From Reclinomonas americana ATCC 50394 (Eukaryota > Jakobida > Jakobea > Jakobida), in the NCBI GenBank assembly GCA_048213135.1, contig PS015009.1, positions 434,001-498,000 of the forward strand: a stretch of 64,000 nt of DNA, written 5' to 3'. This document shows, piece by piece, positions 1 to 8,649 of this stretch. The first letter of the stretch is position 1. Every line of letters begins with the position of its first letter. The position numbers and the translations under genes were made by a program. The notes below the pieces were generated by a model. It had not been told where the DNA came from. It worked only from the letters and a program-made list of their open reading frames with translations, and made no database searches.

Positions 1-36
1 CCTTAATTTTACTGAACACATTTTATTCTTCCTGTT

Positions 37-678
37 ATGAAAAAGATACTGGTATTCGCCTTGTCAGGCCTGCTGATCGCTTCCTGTTCCTCACCGGCAA
101 AAGATTCATTTGATGAAAGCCTGGCCAGGCCCGACAGCCTGGGCAACAGCAATACAACAGCAACACCCTCTGCTCCTGTTCAACCCGTGAATGGGCTGAA
201 CAACCTGCCGCAGAACAACCAGCAGCCAGTTATCATTACCCCGCAGCAACAGGCTCAGCCTGCAGCGCCACCGGTCATATCCAGTTCACTGACAGCACCG
301 GGCACCACCACCGCTACGGCCACCACCAGCACTGCAGCCGGTATGAATCCGCCGCACGGACAACCCGGTCACCGGTGTGATATTCCCGTAGGCGCTGCGC
401 TTAATTCAAAACCCGCGGCCACTACTGCTGCTACCAAACCATCTACCACCACAATTACGCCGGTTAATGTTCCTGTAACACCAACAGCGCCGGGCATGAA
501 CCCGCCGCACGGACAACCCGGTCACAGGTGCGACATAGCCGTTGGCGCTCCGCTCAACAGCGCACCCGCAACAGCAACGCCCGTAACCGTACCTGCAACA
601 CCTGTAAGCGTGCCCGCCACAGCACCCGTGGCTGATACAGCCAAAGGCGGTGTTACCGGTTCAAGAGGCGGTAAATAA
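37..678 (+). CDS. Pro/Thr-rich lipoprotein with two MNPPHGQPGHRCDI repeats
   Basis: A 213-aa protein that opens with a type II signal peptide: hydrophobic stretch at residues 4-15 and a lipobox ending at Cys17. The mature part is low-complexity, rich in Pro, Thr, Ala and Gln, and looks disordered. It carries two copies of a conserved segment, GMNPPHGQPGHRCDI followed by VGAxLNS, at about residues 102-124 and 153-175. Each copy has two His and one Cys in fixed positions, which could be a metal- or disulfide-forming site. I recall this segment as recurrent in Bacteroidota proteins of unknown function, but cannot check. It is likely anchored in the outer or inner membrane facing the periplasm. 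It converges with the DNA glycosylase gene downstream. No function is assigned. Confidence 0.8.
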   Translation: MKKILVFALSGLLIASCSSPAKDSFDESLARPDSLGNSNTTATPSAPVQPVNGLNNLPQNNQQPVIITPQQQAQPAAPPVISSSLTAPGTTTATATTSTAAGMNPPHGQPGHRCDIPVGAALNSKPAATTAATKPSTTTITPVNVPVTPTAPGMNPPHGQPGHRCDIAVGAPLNSAPATATPVTVPATPVSVPATAPVADTAKGGVTGSRGGK

Positions 679-699
679 TTATTATATCGAAGGGAACAT

Positions 700-1311
700 C
701 TATTTATTAGGTTGCCCGCTCACATATGTATTTCCCCTGATGTAGAAGCGGTAGGGTAAAGATGCGTCTTTTCCTGCTCCGTCGATGCCGATTCGTTTAC
801 TCGTACCCGTAAGTGATGCCGGCACCATGTAACCATCATCCTCTATTGTTATCATACTGCCGCTCATCAGATCGATCCCGGAATGAATTTTAGTAATACC
901 CAGTGCCTTTCCTGCATTGCCGGGCCCGCGGGTAAGGGTATGATCCGCTTTTGTTTTACCGCAGCGTTTCAGCATCAGCGGTATGCCTTCCATGGGTTCC
1001 ACGGCCCGTACCAGTACCGCGTCAGGAATACCGGGTTCGTTGGTAACGATATTGAAAAGATGGTGCATCCCATAACAAATATAAACATATGAAGTACCGG
1101 CCTTGCTGTACATAGGTTCGTTCCTGGCCGTACGGCGCCCGCCAAATGAATGCGAAGCTTTATCTGTAATCGCAACATAGGCTTCCGTTTCCACAATACG
1201 CCCCGAGGTAATGCCATCCTCAAAGCGGGTAACAATGATCTTTCCCAGCAGTTCACGGGCAATGGTGACCACATCATCACGCTCATAAAAATCGATGCTC
1301 AACTTCCTCAT
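700..1311 (-). CDS. mpg: DNA-3-methyladenine glycosylase (AAG/Mpg family)
   Basis: A 203-aa monofunctional DNA glycosylase of the eukaryote-like AAG family, which removes 3-methyladenine and other alkylated purines in base excision repair. The family core is visible: IVETEAY at residues 39-45, where the second Glu is the expected catalytic base and the Tyr stacks in the lesion site; the following SHSFGG; and YVYICYGMH near residue 75. Length is normal for bacterial members. The ATG at 1311 gives MRKLSIDFY, close to the usual N-terminus. The gene converges with the lipoprotein at 37-678 and is divergent from the EI24-domain gene. Confidence 0.93.
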   Translation of the reverse strand: MRKLSIDFYERDDVVTIARELLGKIIVTRFEDGITSGRIVETEAYVAITDKASHSFGGRRTARNEPMYSKAGTSYVYICYGMHHLFNIVTNEPGIPDAVLVRAVEPMEGIPLMLKRCGKTKADHTLTRGPGNAGKALGITKIHSGIDLMSGSMITIEDDGYMVPASLTGTSKRIGIDGAGKDASLPYRFYIRGNTYVSGQPNK

Positions 1312-1362
1312 TATATATTAACTTTAAAGGCTAAAGTAAAATATTATACCGCACAATTCCGC

Positions 1363-2121
1363 ATGCTTAAAGAGATCATCATATCCATACAGGCTTATTA
1401 CCAAACGCACCGCTTCATTATCAAGCACAGGTTATGGAAATGGATACTGGTACCCGGTCTCATTTACAGCATCCTTTTTTTTGCCGGCATCTACTTTTTT
1501 CTCAAATCCAGCAACAGCGCCATTGCCTTCATTTTACAGGAGACCGGTGTAAAAGGCTGGATGGACAGTATGCAGAACAGCTGGCTCAACTTCCTGCTTA
1601 TTTTCGGGCAGATCATCCTGCAACTGGTGTCGCTGCTGTTCTATTTCTCCCTGTTCAAATACCTGTTCCTTATCATCGGCTCACCGGTATTCGCATACCT
1701 CAGCGAAAAAACAGAAAGCATCATAGAAGGTAAGGATTTCCCTTTCAGCTTTAAACAGCTCATGAAAGATATTGCCCGGGGTGTACGACTGGCACTGAGG
1801 AACATGCTCTGGCAAACGGTTTACACGATCTCCATATTCATTCTTTCCTTCATTCCCATTGTAGGATGGGTAATGCCACTGGTGGCACTGATGGTGGAAT
1901 GTTATTACCTGGGCTTCTCCATGCTGGATTACAGCTGTGAACGCAATAAGTTGTCTACCGGGCAAAGCATCGCTTTTATTGGCCGGCACAAGGGACTTGC
2001 CATTGGCAATGGTATGGTCTTTTACCTGATGCACCTGGTGCCCGTGATCGGGTGGCTGTTTGCCCCCAGTTATGCGGTTATTGCGGCCACACTGAGTTTA
2101 TACAACAGTAAGAACGACTGA
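1363..2121 (+). CDS. EI24/CysZ-like integral membrane protein
   Basis: A 252-aa inner-membrane protein with several long hydrophobic segments (about residues 27-50, 75-105, 145-180 and 205-245). The arrangement and the closing motif PSYAVIAATLSLYN match the EI24/DUF540 family, which includes the sulfate transporter CysZ. In Bacteroidota these proteins are not clearly tied to sulfate. I start at the ATG at 1363 because upstream codons in the frame overlap the divergent glycosylase start region and look non-coding. The stop is one base from the methyltransferase start at 2123, so the two are probably co-transcribed. Confidence 0.8.
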   Translation: MLKEIIISIQAYYQTHRFIIKHRLWKWILVPGLIYSILFFAGIYFFLKSSNSAIAFILQETGVKGWMDSMQNSWLNFLLIFGQIILQLVSLLFYFSLFKYLFLIIGSPVFAYLSEKTESIIEGKDFPFSFKQLMKDIARGVRLALRNMLWQTVYTISIFILSFIPIVGWVMPLVALMVECYYLGFSMLDYSCERNKLSTGQSIAFIGRHKGLAIGNGMVFYLMHLVPVIGWLFAPSYAVIAATLSLYNSKND

Positions 2122-2122
2122 C

Positions 2123-2824
2123 ATGAGCGCTTCCATTTATCTTCTGCCCACCCTGCTCGATGAGACAGCAACACCTACCATTCCTCCGTATGTTATGGAA
2201 GCGGTAAGGCAATGCACGGTCATCTTCACGGAAAATGAACGCACCACACGCCGGTTCCTCAAACAAATGGATAAGAGTATCGTGATCGACGATTACGAAT
2301 GGTTTGCCATACACAAAGCGGAGCAGGAAGTACTGGGTGCCTTCAGGCAGAAAGTAAAAGAAGGAAAACACATCGCCATATTCAGCGAGGCGGGCTGCCC
2401 CGGAGTGGCCGACCCCGGGCAGGTGCTGGTGGCAGCCGCACAGGAAATGGATGCTGCTGTAAAACCCTTTGTAGGACCAAGTTCTATCCTGTTATCCCTG
2501 ATGGCCAGCGGTATGAACGGGCAACAATTTGAATTTGTCGGTTATCTCCCAATCGATACTACCCAGAGAATAAAAGCGATCAAAGACCTGGAATTGTCGT
2601 CCCAAAAAAATAACAGCACCAAAATATTCATCGAAACACCTTACCGCAATAACCAGTTGCTCGACATCCTCCTGAAAACCTGCAAAGGTTCAACACGTAT
2701 TTGCATAGCCGCGGATATTACCGGCGGGCAGGAGTACATCAAAACAAAAAAAGTGCAGGACTGGCTGAAAGAAAAAACCGACCTCCACAAGAGGCCGGTC
2801 ATATTTTTACTGCATGCGGATTAA
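2123..2824 (+). CDS. RsmI-like tetrapyrrole-methylase-fold SAM methyltransferase
   Basis: A 233-aa protein of the tetrapyrrole methylase fold. It shows the features of the RsmI branch, which 2'-O-methylates C1402 of 16S rRNA: an N-terminal beta strand YLLPTLL in place of YIVGTPIGN, the loop SEAGCPGVADPG at about residues 88-99, and GPSSILLSLMASG near residue 118. Bacteroidota often carry this shorter, diverged paralogue beside or instead of canonical rsmI, so the rRNA target is an inference. The gene is directly downstream of the EI24-type membrane protein and converges with the gene ending at 2826. Confidence 0.85.
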   Translation: MSASIYLLPTLLDETATPTIPPYVMEAVRQCTVIFTENERTTRRFLKQMDKSIVIDDYEWFAIHKAEQEVLGAFRQKVKEGKHIAIFSEAGCPGVADPGQVLVAAAQEMDAAVKPFVGPSSILLSLMASGMNGQQFEFVGYLPIDTTQRIKAIKDLELSSQKNNSTKIFIETPYRNNQLLDILLKTCKGSTRICIAADITGGQEYIKTKKVQDWLKEKTDLHKRPVIFLLHAD

Positions 2825-2825
2825 A

Positions 2826-3266
2826 CTACCGCTGCACATCTTCCATACGAACAATTTTGTCTACAACATAAACGCTGTAGCCTCTCCAGGGAAGTTTGCC
2901 CCGGTATTCCTTATAATGAAGATCGAAGTATTTACCGCTGTTGTTCATCAGTACATTGGCGAGGCTGTCGCTTTCCACTGAGAACTCAAATTCATAGGAA
3001 TTAATACTGCCCGGCGTTTTGGAGCGAAATCCTGATTGGATAAGTTTGCCTTCATAGGTCTTGAAAACGTTCCCTTTCTTTACCACGTAATTCAGTTCGC
3101 CGGATTTAACGCCTTCGCCAAAAACGAAATAGAATTTCCACCAGAAAGCCACAGCACCGGTGAGGATAGCGAGAAAGATGAACCAGCGAAGGAATTTCCT
3201 GAAACCGCTTTTCTTCTTCGGTTCTTTCGGAGCATGCTGAACATCACTGAATTTTACGTCTTCCAT
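2826..3266 (-). CDS. Membrane-anchored protein of unknown function
   Basis: A 146-aa protein with a charged cytoplasmic N-terminus (residues 1-25, several Lys), one transmembrane segment at about residues 27-47, and a roughly 95-residue outer domain. The domain contains GELNYVVKKGNVFKTYEGKLIQ, a beta-rich pattern found in a conserved Bacteroidota family that is sometimes wrongly named 6-phosphogluconate dehydrogenase. No catalytic motif is seen. It sits just upstream of the M28 peptidase gene on the same strand (21-nt gap from this start to the peptidase end is on the 3' side of neither gene's promoter), but no functional link is evident. Confidence 0.7.
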   Translation of the reverse strand: MEDVKFSDVQHAPKEPKKKSGFRKFLRWFIFLAILTGAVAFWWKFYFVFGEGVKSGELNYVVKKGNVFKTYEGKLIQSGFRSKTPGSINSYEFEFSVESDSLANVLMNNSGKYFDLHYKEYRGKLPWRGYSVYVVDKIVRMEDVQR

Positions 3267-3287
3267 AATTGACCAGTTAAAAAGTGA

Positions 3288-4655
3288 TCACAAACCATAT
3301 TTATCAACAAGATATATCAATGCGGCCATATTTACCGCACCCAGGTGCAGTTCTCTTTTGCTGACGGCCTCAAATACATCGGTGGCCGCGTGATGCAGGT
3401 CGAAGTACCGCTGGCTGTCGGGGCTCAGGCCGCTGAGTACCGTACCGATATCACGTAAAGGACCAATATCGCTTCCGCCGCCACCGGCTCTCAGCTCATA
3501 CACACCATAGGGATAGAACAACGGCTTCCATTGCTGTATTTTTTCGAGTTGTTCCGGTTTGGCTGTAAACCCGAAGCCCCTCGGTGTAAAACCACCGGCA
3601 TCGCTTTCCAGCGCGAAAATATGTTTCTCCTTATTCTGCTTTGCCAGTTCCAGGTATTTCTGTCCGCCCCGGCCGCCATTCTCTTCATTCATGAACATCA
3701 CCGCCCTTACGGTCCTGTCGGGTACATAACCCGATGCTTTCAGCGCCCGTAATACTTCGATGCTCTGTACGCAACCAGCGCCATCATCCTGGGCACCTTC
3801 CGCCAGGTCCCAGCTGTCGAGGTGGCCACCTACCGTGATCACTTCACCGGGGTATTTTTTTCCTCTTATCTCTCCCACTACATTGAAGGAAGGTACATCA
3901 GCCAGCATGGTACTGGTGGTGCGGATAAAAGCCTTTACCGTTTCATGTGTTGTGAGTTCAATGCTGAGGCGATCGGCGTCATTGGTGCTGATGGCTACCG
4001 CCGCTATCTTTGGAAAAGAATCATTGTATTGCGTGGCGCCGGTATGCGGGTAATCGTCGGGGTTACTGGCCAGGGAACGTACCATTACGGCAACGGCGCC
4101 GTATTTAGCCGCCTGTGCAGGGCCAATACGCCTGGCGGTACCACTCTCCCCATAACTGCGGAAGGTTTGTATATTGGTTGGGTTCATCGCGAAATTGAAG
4201 AATACGATCTTTCCTGTAACGCCCTCTTTTCCGAGCCTGTCCAGTTCGGCCATGGTCTTTACTTCCACCACTTCGGCGGTTACGCCTTTTTTACCTGTGC
4301 CTTCGCTGTTGCCCAGGGCGCAAAGGTTAAGGTTAAAACTCTGGTTTTTATCCAGGAATATTTTTCCCTGTTCTTTTTCACCGCGTACCCAATGCGGCAC
4401 CATGCAGGGCTGCAGGTATACCGTATCGGCACCGGCTTCGCGGAGCATGCGGACTGTGGCTTCCACAGCTTTTTGTGCCTGTGGCGAACCACTCAGCCTG
4501 GGGCCTACCTGTTTGCACAGGTAACGCAGGTTGTCGTAAGCCTTACCGCGGATCATGATGTCGTCCGACATTTTTTTGATCTGGAGGGAGTCTTCATTCT
4601 GCGCCATTACGCAGGCGGGAACGAGCAGGGAGAACAGCAGTTGTAACCTTTTCAT
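3288..4655 (-). CDS. Secreted M28-family metallopeptidase (carboxypeptidase Q-like)
   Basis: A 455-aa zinc aminopeptidase/carboxypeptidase of family M28 with an N-terminal signal peptide ending near residue 18 (VMAQ). A PA-like insertion lies around residues 120-230. The co-catalytic metal site can be followed: GGHLDSWD near residue 275, QDDGAG near 290, MNEENGGRGG near 320, LESDAGG near 350 and LHHAATDVFE near the C-terminus. This gives the His-Asp-Glu-Asp-His ligand set with the catalytic Glu before the third ligand. It likely degrades peptides in the periplasm or outside the cell. The gene is divergent from bshA. Confidence 0.9.
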   Translation of the reverse strand: MKRLQLLFSLLVPACVMAQNEDSLQIKKMSDDIMIRGKAYDNLRYLCKQVGPRLSGSPQAQKAVEATVRMLREAGADTVYLQPCMVPHWVRGEKEQGKIFLDKNQSFNLNLCALGNSEGTGKKGVTAEVVEVKTMAELDRLGKEGVTGKIVFFNFAMNPTNIQTFRSYGESGTARRIGPAQAAKYGAVAVMVRSLASNPDDYPHTGATQYNDSFPKIAAVAISTNDADRLSIELTTHETVKAFIRTTSTMLADVPSFNVVGEIRGKKYPGEVITVGGHLDSWDLAEGAQDDGAGCVQSIEVLRALKASGYVPDRTVRAVMFMNEENGGRGGQKYLELAKQNKEKHIFALESDAGGFTPRGFGFTAKPEQLEKIQQWKPLFYPYGVYELRAGGGGSDIGPLRDIGTVLSGLSPDSQRYFDLHHAATDVFEAVSKRELHLGAVNMAALIYLVDKYGL

Positions 4656-4776
4656 TGGCGTTTCAAATTGGTATACGAAAGTACTGATTTGTTAATACAT
4701 CAGCGGCCCTGCGATTGCGCAATAAATCGGTAACTTGCATTCCCCGGTTGCAACCGGTAACTTTAAACCGCCTTTT

Positions 4777-5895
4777 ATGAACATAGCAATTGTATGCTAT
4801 CCCACTTTTGGTGGCAGTGGCGTACTCGCAACAGAACTGGGCAAGGCCCTTGCCGAAAAAGGACATAATATCCATTTCATCACTTACCAGCAGCCCGTAA
4901 GGCTGAGTGGTTTTCATGCGAATATTTTTTATCACGAAGTAAGGGTGCCTACCTACCCGTTGTTTGATTACCCGCCTTATGAAACGGCCCTGGCCAGTAC
5001 CATGGTGGATGTGGTACTTAACAACAACGTAGAGCTGCTGCATGTGCACTATGCCATACCACACGCTTCGGCGGCTTATATGGCCAAACAGATACTGGCG
5101 AAGGAAGGCAGGCGCATACCGGTGATCACTACCCTGCATGGCACGGATATTACACTGGTGGGCCGCGACAAGACCTACAGCCCGGTGGTGACTTTTTCAA
5201 TGAATGAAAGCGATATGCTTACCGCGGTATCGCATAACCTGAAAGAAGAAACTTACCGCAATTTTGTTATTGAAAAAGAGATACAGGTGATCCACAACTT
5301 TGTGGATGTAAGCCGCTTCAACCGCAAACCGGTGGATGCGTTCAAAAAACTGATCGCTCCTAAAGGAGAACGCATCATTGTGCATGCTTCCAATTTCAGA
5401 AAAGTAAAACGCGTGGATGATGTGATCAACACCTTCCTTTTGCTGAACAAAGAATTGCCCGCCAAGTTGCTGCTATTAGGCGATGGCCCGGAAAGGCCTT
5501 ATGCCGAAAGCATTTGCAGGGATTGTATATCAGTAGAGAACATCAAGTTCCTGGGCAAGCAGGAACAAATGGAAGATATATTGCCGATAGCGGATCTTTT
5601 CCTGCTCACGAGTGAATATGAAAGCTTTGGATTGGCAGCGCTGGAAGCTATGGCGGCGGCGGTACCGGTGATCTCTACCAATGCCGGTGGTTTGCCGGAG
5701 ATCAATATTGACGGGGTAAGCGGCTACATGAGCAATGTGGGTGATGTGGAAGATATGAGCCGCAAAGCTTTATCCATACTGCAGGACGATGATACACTTG
5801 CCCGTTTCAAAGCCGGTGCCCTGAAACAGGCCAGGCAATTCGACATCGCGAATATTGTTCCGCAATACGAAGATCTGTACAAAAAAGTGATCTGA
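4777..5895 (+). CDS. bshA: N-acetyl-alpha-D-glucosaminyl L-malate synthase
   Basis: A 372-aa retaining GT-B glycosyltransferase (family GT4) for the first step of bacillithiol synthesis: transfer of GlcNAc from UDP-GlcNAc to L-malate. The N-terminus NIAIVCYPTFGGSGVLATELGKAL is characteristic of BshA, as is HVHYAIPHASAAYMAKQIL. The C-terminal nucleotide-sugar site is EYESFGLAALEAMA at about residues 278-292. I start at the ATG at 4777; a longer frame begins at 4735 but lies across the promoter-like TAACTTTA at 4758. Bacillithiol is the usual low-molecular-weight thiol in this phylum. The gene ends 3 nt from the convergent EnvC-like gene. Confidence 0.93.
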   Translation: MNIAIVCYPTFGGSGVLATELGKALAEKGHNIHFITYQQPVRLSGFHANIFYHEVRVPTYPLFDYPPYETALASTMVDVVLNNNVELLHVHYAIPHASAAYMAKQILAKEGRRIPVITTLHGTDITLVGRDKTYSPVVTFSMNESDMLTAVSHNLKEETYRNFVIEKEIQVIHNFVDVSRFNRKPVDAFKKLIAPKGERIIVHASNFRKVKRVDDVINTFLLLNKELPAKLLLLGDGPERPYAESICRDCISVENIKFLGKQEQMEDILPIADLFLLTSEYESFGLAALEAMAAAVPVISTNAGGLPEINIDGVSGYMSNVGDVEDMSRKALSILQDDDTLARFKAGALKQARQFDIANIVPQYEDLYKKVI

Positions 5896-5898
5896 AAT

Positions 5899-7212
5899 TT
5901 ACCTGCGGCGTAACCAGCGTTCGGGGTCCTGGTTGCCTTTTTCATCGCTGATATAGAAGTCGACAGCGCCTACACCTTCCAGGTTGGGCAGAGCTTTACC
6001 GAGTACCTGTCCCATTTTGATCTCCTGTCCGCGTTGCACCGAAACATTCGACAGGTTGCTGTACGTACTGAAGTATTTACCATGCTGAATGATAACCACC
6101 TGCATTTCCTCCACGTATACGATGCTGGATACGATGCCATCGAAAACGGATTTCACCTGCGAGCCGATGTCCGTTACCACGCTGATACCGCTGAATACGA
6201 TCGTAGAGCCGCTTTCCACCTGGTTGGGCCCGTAATGCATCAGTACATAACCTTTATCCACCGGCCAGGGCAGTGATCCCCTGTTGCTGGTGAAATTGGC
6301 ATTGAGCGCCCTGTTCTCCGCATTCAGCAGCACACTCTCCTGCGTTTTAGCTGGCTCTTTCTTAACTGGGGTATTCACCGGTTTGGTAACCGGGTTCGAT
6401 ACGGTTGGATTGGTCCTCGTATTTTTTTCCGCTGCCAGCCTGCGTTCTTCATCAGCCGCTTTCTTAGCTGCCAGTTTGCGGGCCTCATCCATCGCTTTTT
6501 TAATAGCTGCCGCGATGGCGTTATCTACTTTGGCGAGTTGTTTCTTTTTGGCCGCGATCTGCGTGGTCAGTTCTTTTCCCTGTTTTTTCAGCCCTGCCAT
6601 GATCCTGTCCTTTTCCTTTTTCTGATCTTCCAGTACTTCCATTTCCTTATCCTTGGTCTGCAGCACTACATTCTTTTTCTGGCGGGTACCGGCCAGTTCG
6701 TCAATACGCTGGCGGCGGAGGTCCTGTGTACGCAAAATATTCTCTCCCTGCATCTCGCGATAGCTGCGGTAACTTTTCAGGTAAGCAATACGCCTGATGG
6801 CATCGTTGAAGCTGGCCGCGGAGAAAATAAAATTCATGAAATCGTAGTTACTCCTGTTCTTATAGGCGTACACCATACTTTTAGCATACTCCTGTTTCAG
6901 TGTGTCGAGCAAACGGTTATAGCGGTTGATATCGCGTTGCGTAGTTACCATGCTGTTGTCGAGCAGGTTGATATCGCGGTTGATGTTATCGATGATCTTA
7001 TCCTGGATATTCACCTTATCATTGATCAGCCTCCACTGCACCAGGTTCTCCTTGGTCTTGGTCTTATTCTCATTCAGCAGTTTCTCTGTCTGTTCCAGTT
7101 CCTTTTTATACTGGGCACGCTGGCGTTCCAGCTCTTCGCGGGTTTGAGCTTGTGCGCTGATGCCGGATACCACCAGTAAAAGACAGGTAATTGCTGATAC
7201 GATCTTAACCAT
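5899..7212 (-). CDS. EnvC-like murein hydrolase activator with degenerate M23 domain
   Basis: A 437-aa exported protein: signal peptide to about residue 22, a long coiled coil (about 22-255) rich in Glu/Lys/Gln, a variable linker, and a C-terminal LytM/M23-like domain from about residue 325. In active LytM peptidases the zinc site needs an H...D pair and an HxH motif. Here the region aligned to the HxH motif reads HGKYFSTYSNL, ending in YSN, and the GVD region reads SVVTDIG. The metal site therefore looks broken, as in E. coli EnvC, which activates amidases rather than cutting peptidoglycan. The role in cell separation is inferred from that family. It is followed by the DUF4292 lipoprotein upstream on the same strand. 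Confidence 0.85.
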   Translation of the reverse strand: MVKIVSAITCLLLVVSGISAQAQTREELERQRAQYKKELEQTEKLLNENKTKTKENLVQWRLINDKVNIQDKIIDNINRDINLLDNSMVTTQRDINRYNRLLDTLKQEYAKSMVYAYKNRSNYDFMNFIFSAASFNDAIRRIAYLKSYRSYREMQGENILRTQDLRRQRIDELAGTRQKKNVVLQTKDKEMEVLEDQKKEKDRIMAGLKKQGKELTTQIAAKKKQLAKVDNAIAAAIKKAMDEARKLAAKKAADEERRLAAEKNTRTNPTVSNPVTKPVNTPVKKEPAKTQESVLLNAENRALNANFTSNRGSLPWPVDKGYVLMHYGPNQVESGSTIVFSGISVVTDIGSQVKSVFDGIVSSIVYVEEMQVVIIQHGKYFSTYSNLSNVSVQRGQEIKMGQVLGKALPNLEGVGAVDFYISDEKGNQDPERWLRRR

Positions 7213-7233
7213 GGGCGATGTTTACAGTTTGTC

Positions 7234-7241
7234 CAAAAATA
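7234..7241 (-). promoter_or_regulatory. TAnnTTTG -7 element for the EnvC-like gene
   Basis: On the minus strand the sequence TATTTTTG lies 21 nt before the ATG of the EnvC-like gene. It matches the Bacteroidota -7 consensus TAnnTTTG exactly. No clear TTTG -33 box at the expected spacing is seen, so the gene may also be read from upstream genes. Confidence 0.4.
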
Positions 7242-7304
7242 CAATTCAAAAGGGTAAAATGAACAGATGCAGAAACCCACAGCTGTGCATAACATCCTTA
7301 ACGC

Positions 7305-8138
7305 CTATTTGCGCTTATAATTTTTGGGGACGTTGAAGGAAACAGATAAATCTTTGTTAAACTCATACTGCTTAAAATTCAGCTGTATGTCGAGTTTATT
7401 TTTTTCGGAGATGGTGATCTCCCGGTATGTAGAAAAATTTACCCCTGTCTTATTTTCATACCCGCTGTAGGTGATGTCGGCTGTACGGTTACGGGCCACA
7501 TCTATATCGTCGAGTTTGCTGTGCTGCAAAAGAAAATCGTTGGCGGAAAGGGTAAGCAGGTGTTTGAAAAATTTGCCCGTGTTGAGCAGCCATACCTGGT
7601 CCCCGGTTTGTTTATAGGAAATGATCTGCGTGCTGTCCATAAAAACAGGATTACCAACAATGAGGTCCTGTACGGTCTTGAAGTCGAAAGGGATCTCTGT
7701 TACTTCCTGCAGGTAATCGAGTGAGCGGTACTGCACTTCTTTATCCTGTTTATTCAGCAATACCACGCTGTCTTTGGTGATCAGTACACGGTATACTTCA
7801 ATATTGAGGAAGGTGGCGCTGAGCGATATCCATATGGCACTGTCTTTTACAATACGTACAATGGCGGTGATATCGGGTTGCTTCCCTTTATTGTCCTGGT
7901 ACTCTACTTTTATTTTAGCGTTGAATGTTTTAAAGTCGATATGATTGCGGTTCAGGTTGTCAACCGTTTTTTTCAATTTTACGATCGAATCAATATCCGT
8001 AGGCGTATGCGCCACCACAACGATGGCTGTACTGTCCTTTGGTGCAATCACCTTATTGATCTGCCGGGTGGTTTTGCAGGCCGGAAATATCACCAGCGAT
8101 AACAGGGCCATACAGGCTATATGCAGAATTGGCTTCAT
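7305..8138 (-). CDS. DUF4292-type lipoprotein
   Basis: A 277-aa lipoprotein with signal peptide and lipobox FPAC (Cys21), followed by KTTRQINK. The rest is a beta-rich domain: IKVEYQDNKGKQPDITAIVRIVKDSAIWISLSA-type strands, then a C-terminal half with YENKTGVNFSTYREITI. This fits the DUF4292 family, related to the LolA/LolB/LppX fold, which binds lipids or lipoproteins. A role in outer-membrane lipoprotein handling is an inference from the fold. The gene lies between dut (upstream, 11-nt gap) and the EnvC-like gene on the same strand, so they are likely one transcript. Confidence 0.8.
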   Translation of the reverse strand: MKPILHIACMALLSLVIFPACKTTRQINKVIAPKDSTAIVVVAHTPTDIDSIVKLKKTVDNLNRNHIDFKTFNAKIKVEYQDNKGKQPDITAIVRIVKDSAIWISLSATFLNIEVYRVLITKDSVVLLNKQDKEVQYRSLDYLQEVTEIPFDFKTVQDLIVGNPVFMDSTQIISYKQTGDQVWLLNTGKFFKHLLTLSANDFLLQHSKLDDIDVARNRTADITYSGYENKTGVNFSTYREITISEKNKLDIQLNFKQYEFNKDLSVSFNVPKNYKRK

Positions 8139-8149
8139 GTTTTTTGTTT

Positions 8150-8593
8150 TTATTTGACACCGGTATGTCCGAATCCGCCGGCGCCCCTGTCAGACAGGTT
8201 CAATTCCTGTACCACGATCAGTTCGGCCTGCTCTGCCTTTGCGATGACCATCTGGGCAATACGGTCGCCGTGAGCAATTTCCTGCGCTGTATCGCTGAGG
8301 TTGATCAGGATCACTTTGATCTCGCCCCTGTAATCACTGTCGATGGTACCGGGTGTATTCAGGCAGGTAATACCCTGTTTGATGGCCAGCCCGCTCCTGG
8401 GCCTTACCTGGGCTTCATAGCCCCGCGGAAGCTCTATAAAGAGGCCTGTGGGTACCAGTGAGCGCTGCAATGGCTGCAACACAAGCGGAGCTTCAAGGCT
8501 GGCCCTGAGGTCCATACCTGCGGAGCCTGCTGTGGCATAGCCGGGTAATGGGTTGGAAGACTGGTTGATGATACTTACCTGAACTGTTTGCAT
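8150..8593 (-). CDS. dut: Deoxyuridine 5'-triphosphate nucleotidohydrolase
   Basis: A 147-aa trimeric dUTPase that hydrolyses dUTP to dUMP and PPi, keeping uracil out of DNA. All five family motifs are present: [44 protein letters not shown] and the C-terminal [10 protein letters not shown] that closes over the substrate. I choose the ATG at 8593, which gives [12 protein letters not shown]. The frame is open to 8641, but that extension would run through an exact TAnnTTTG promoter element at 8599-8606. Upstream lies the type IX secreted protein gene on the same strand. Confidence 0.95.
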   Translation of the reverse strand: MQTVQVSIINQSSNPLPGYATAGSAGMDLRASLEAPLVLQPLQRSLVPTGLFIELPRGYEAQVRPRSGLAIKQGITCLNTPGTIDSDYRGEIKVILINLSDTAQEIAHGDRIAQMVIAKAEQAELIVVQELNLSDRGAGGFGHTGVK

Positions 8594-8598
8594 GGGCG

Positions 8599-8606
8599 CA
8601 AAGTTA
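8599..8606 (-). promoter_or_regulatory. TAnnTTTG element abutting the dut start
   Basis: On the minus strand TAACTTTG matches the Bacteroidota -7 consensus exactly and is separated from the dut ATG by only 5 nt (CGCCC). Transcription would begin at or next to the start codon, which implies a leaderless mRNA and supports the short start for dut. The -33 box is weak. Confidence 0.5.
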
Positions 8607-8649
8607 GCACTGTAAAAAGGAAATACCACCGTGGCGGACATTTTTATGA

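Noticed and set aside
3822-4646. Long plus-strand frame opposite the M28 peptidase, and similar long antisense frames elsewhere
   Set aside because: They are shadows of clearly conserved genes on the other strand.
5899-7212. Active M23 endopeptidase
   Set aside because: The HxH zinc motif region ends in YSN and the GVD segment is altered, so an activator role is more likely.
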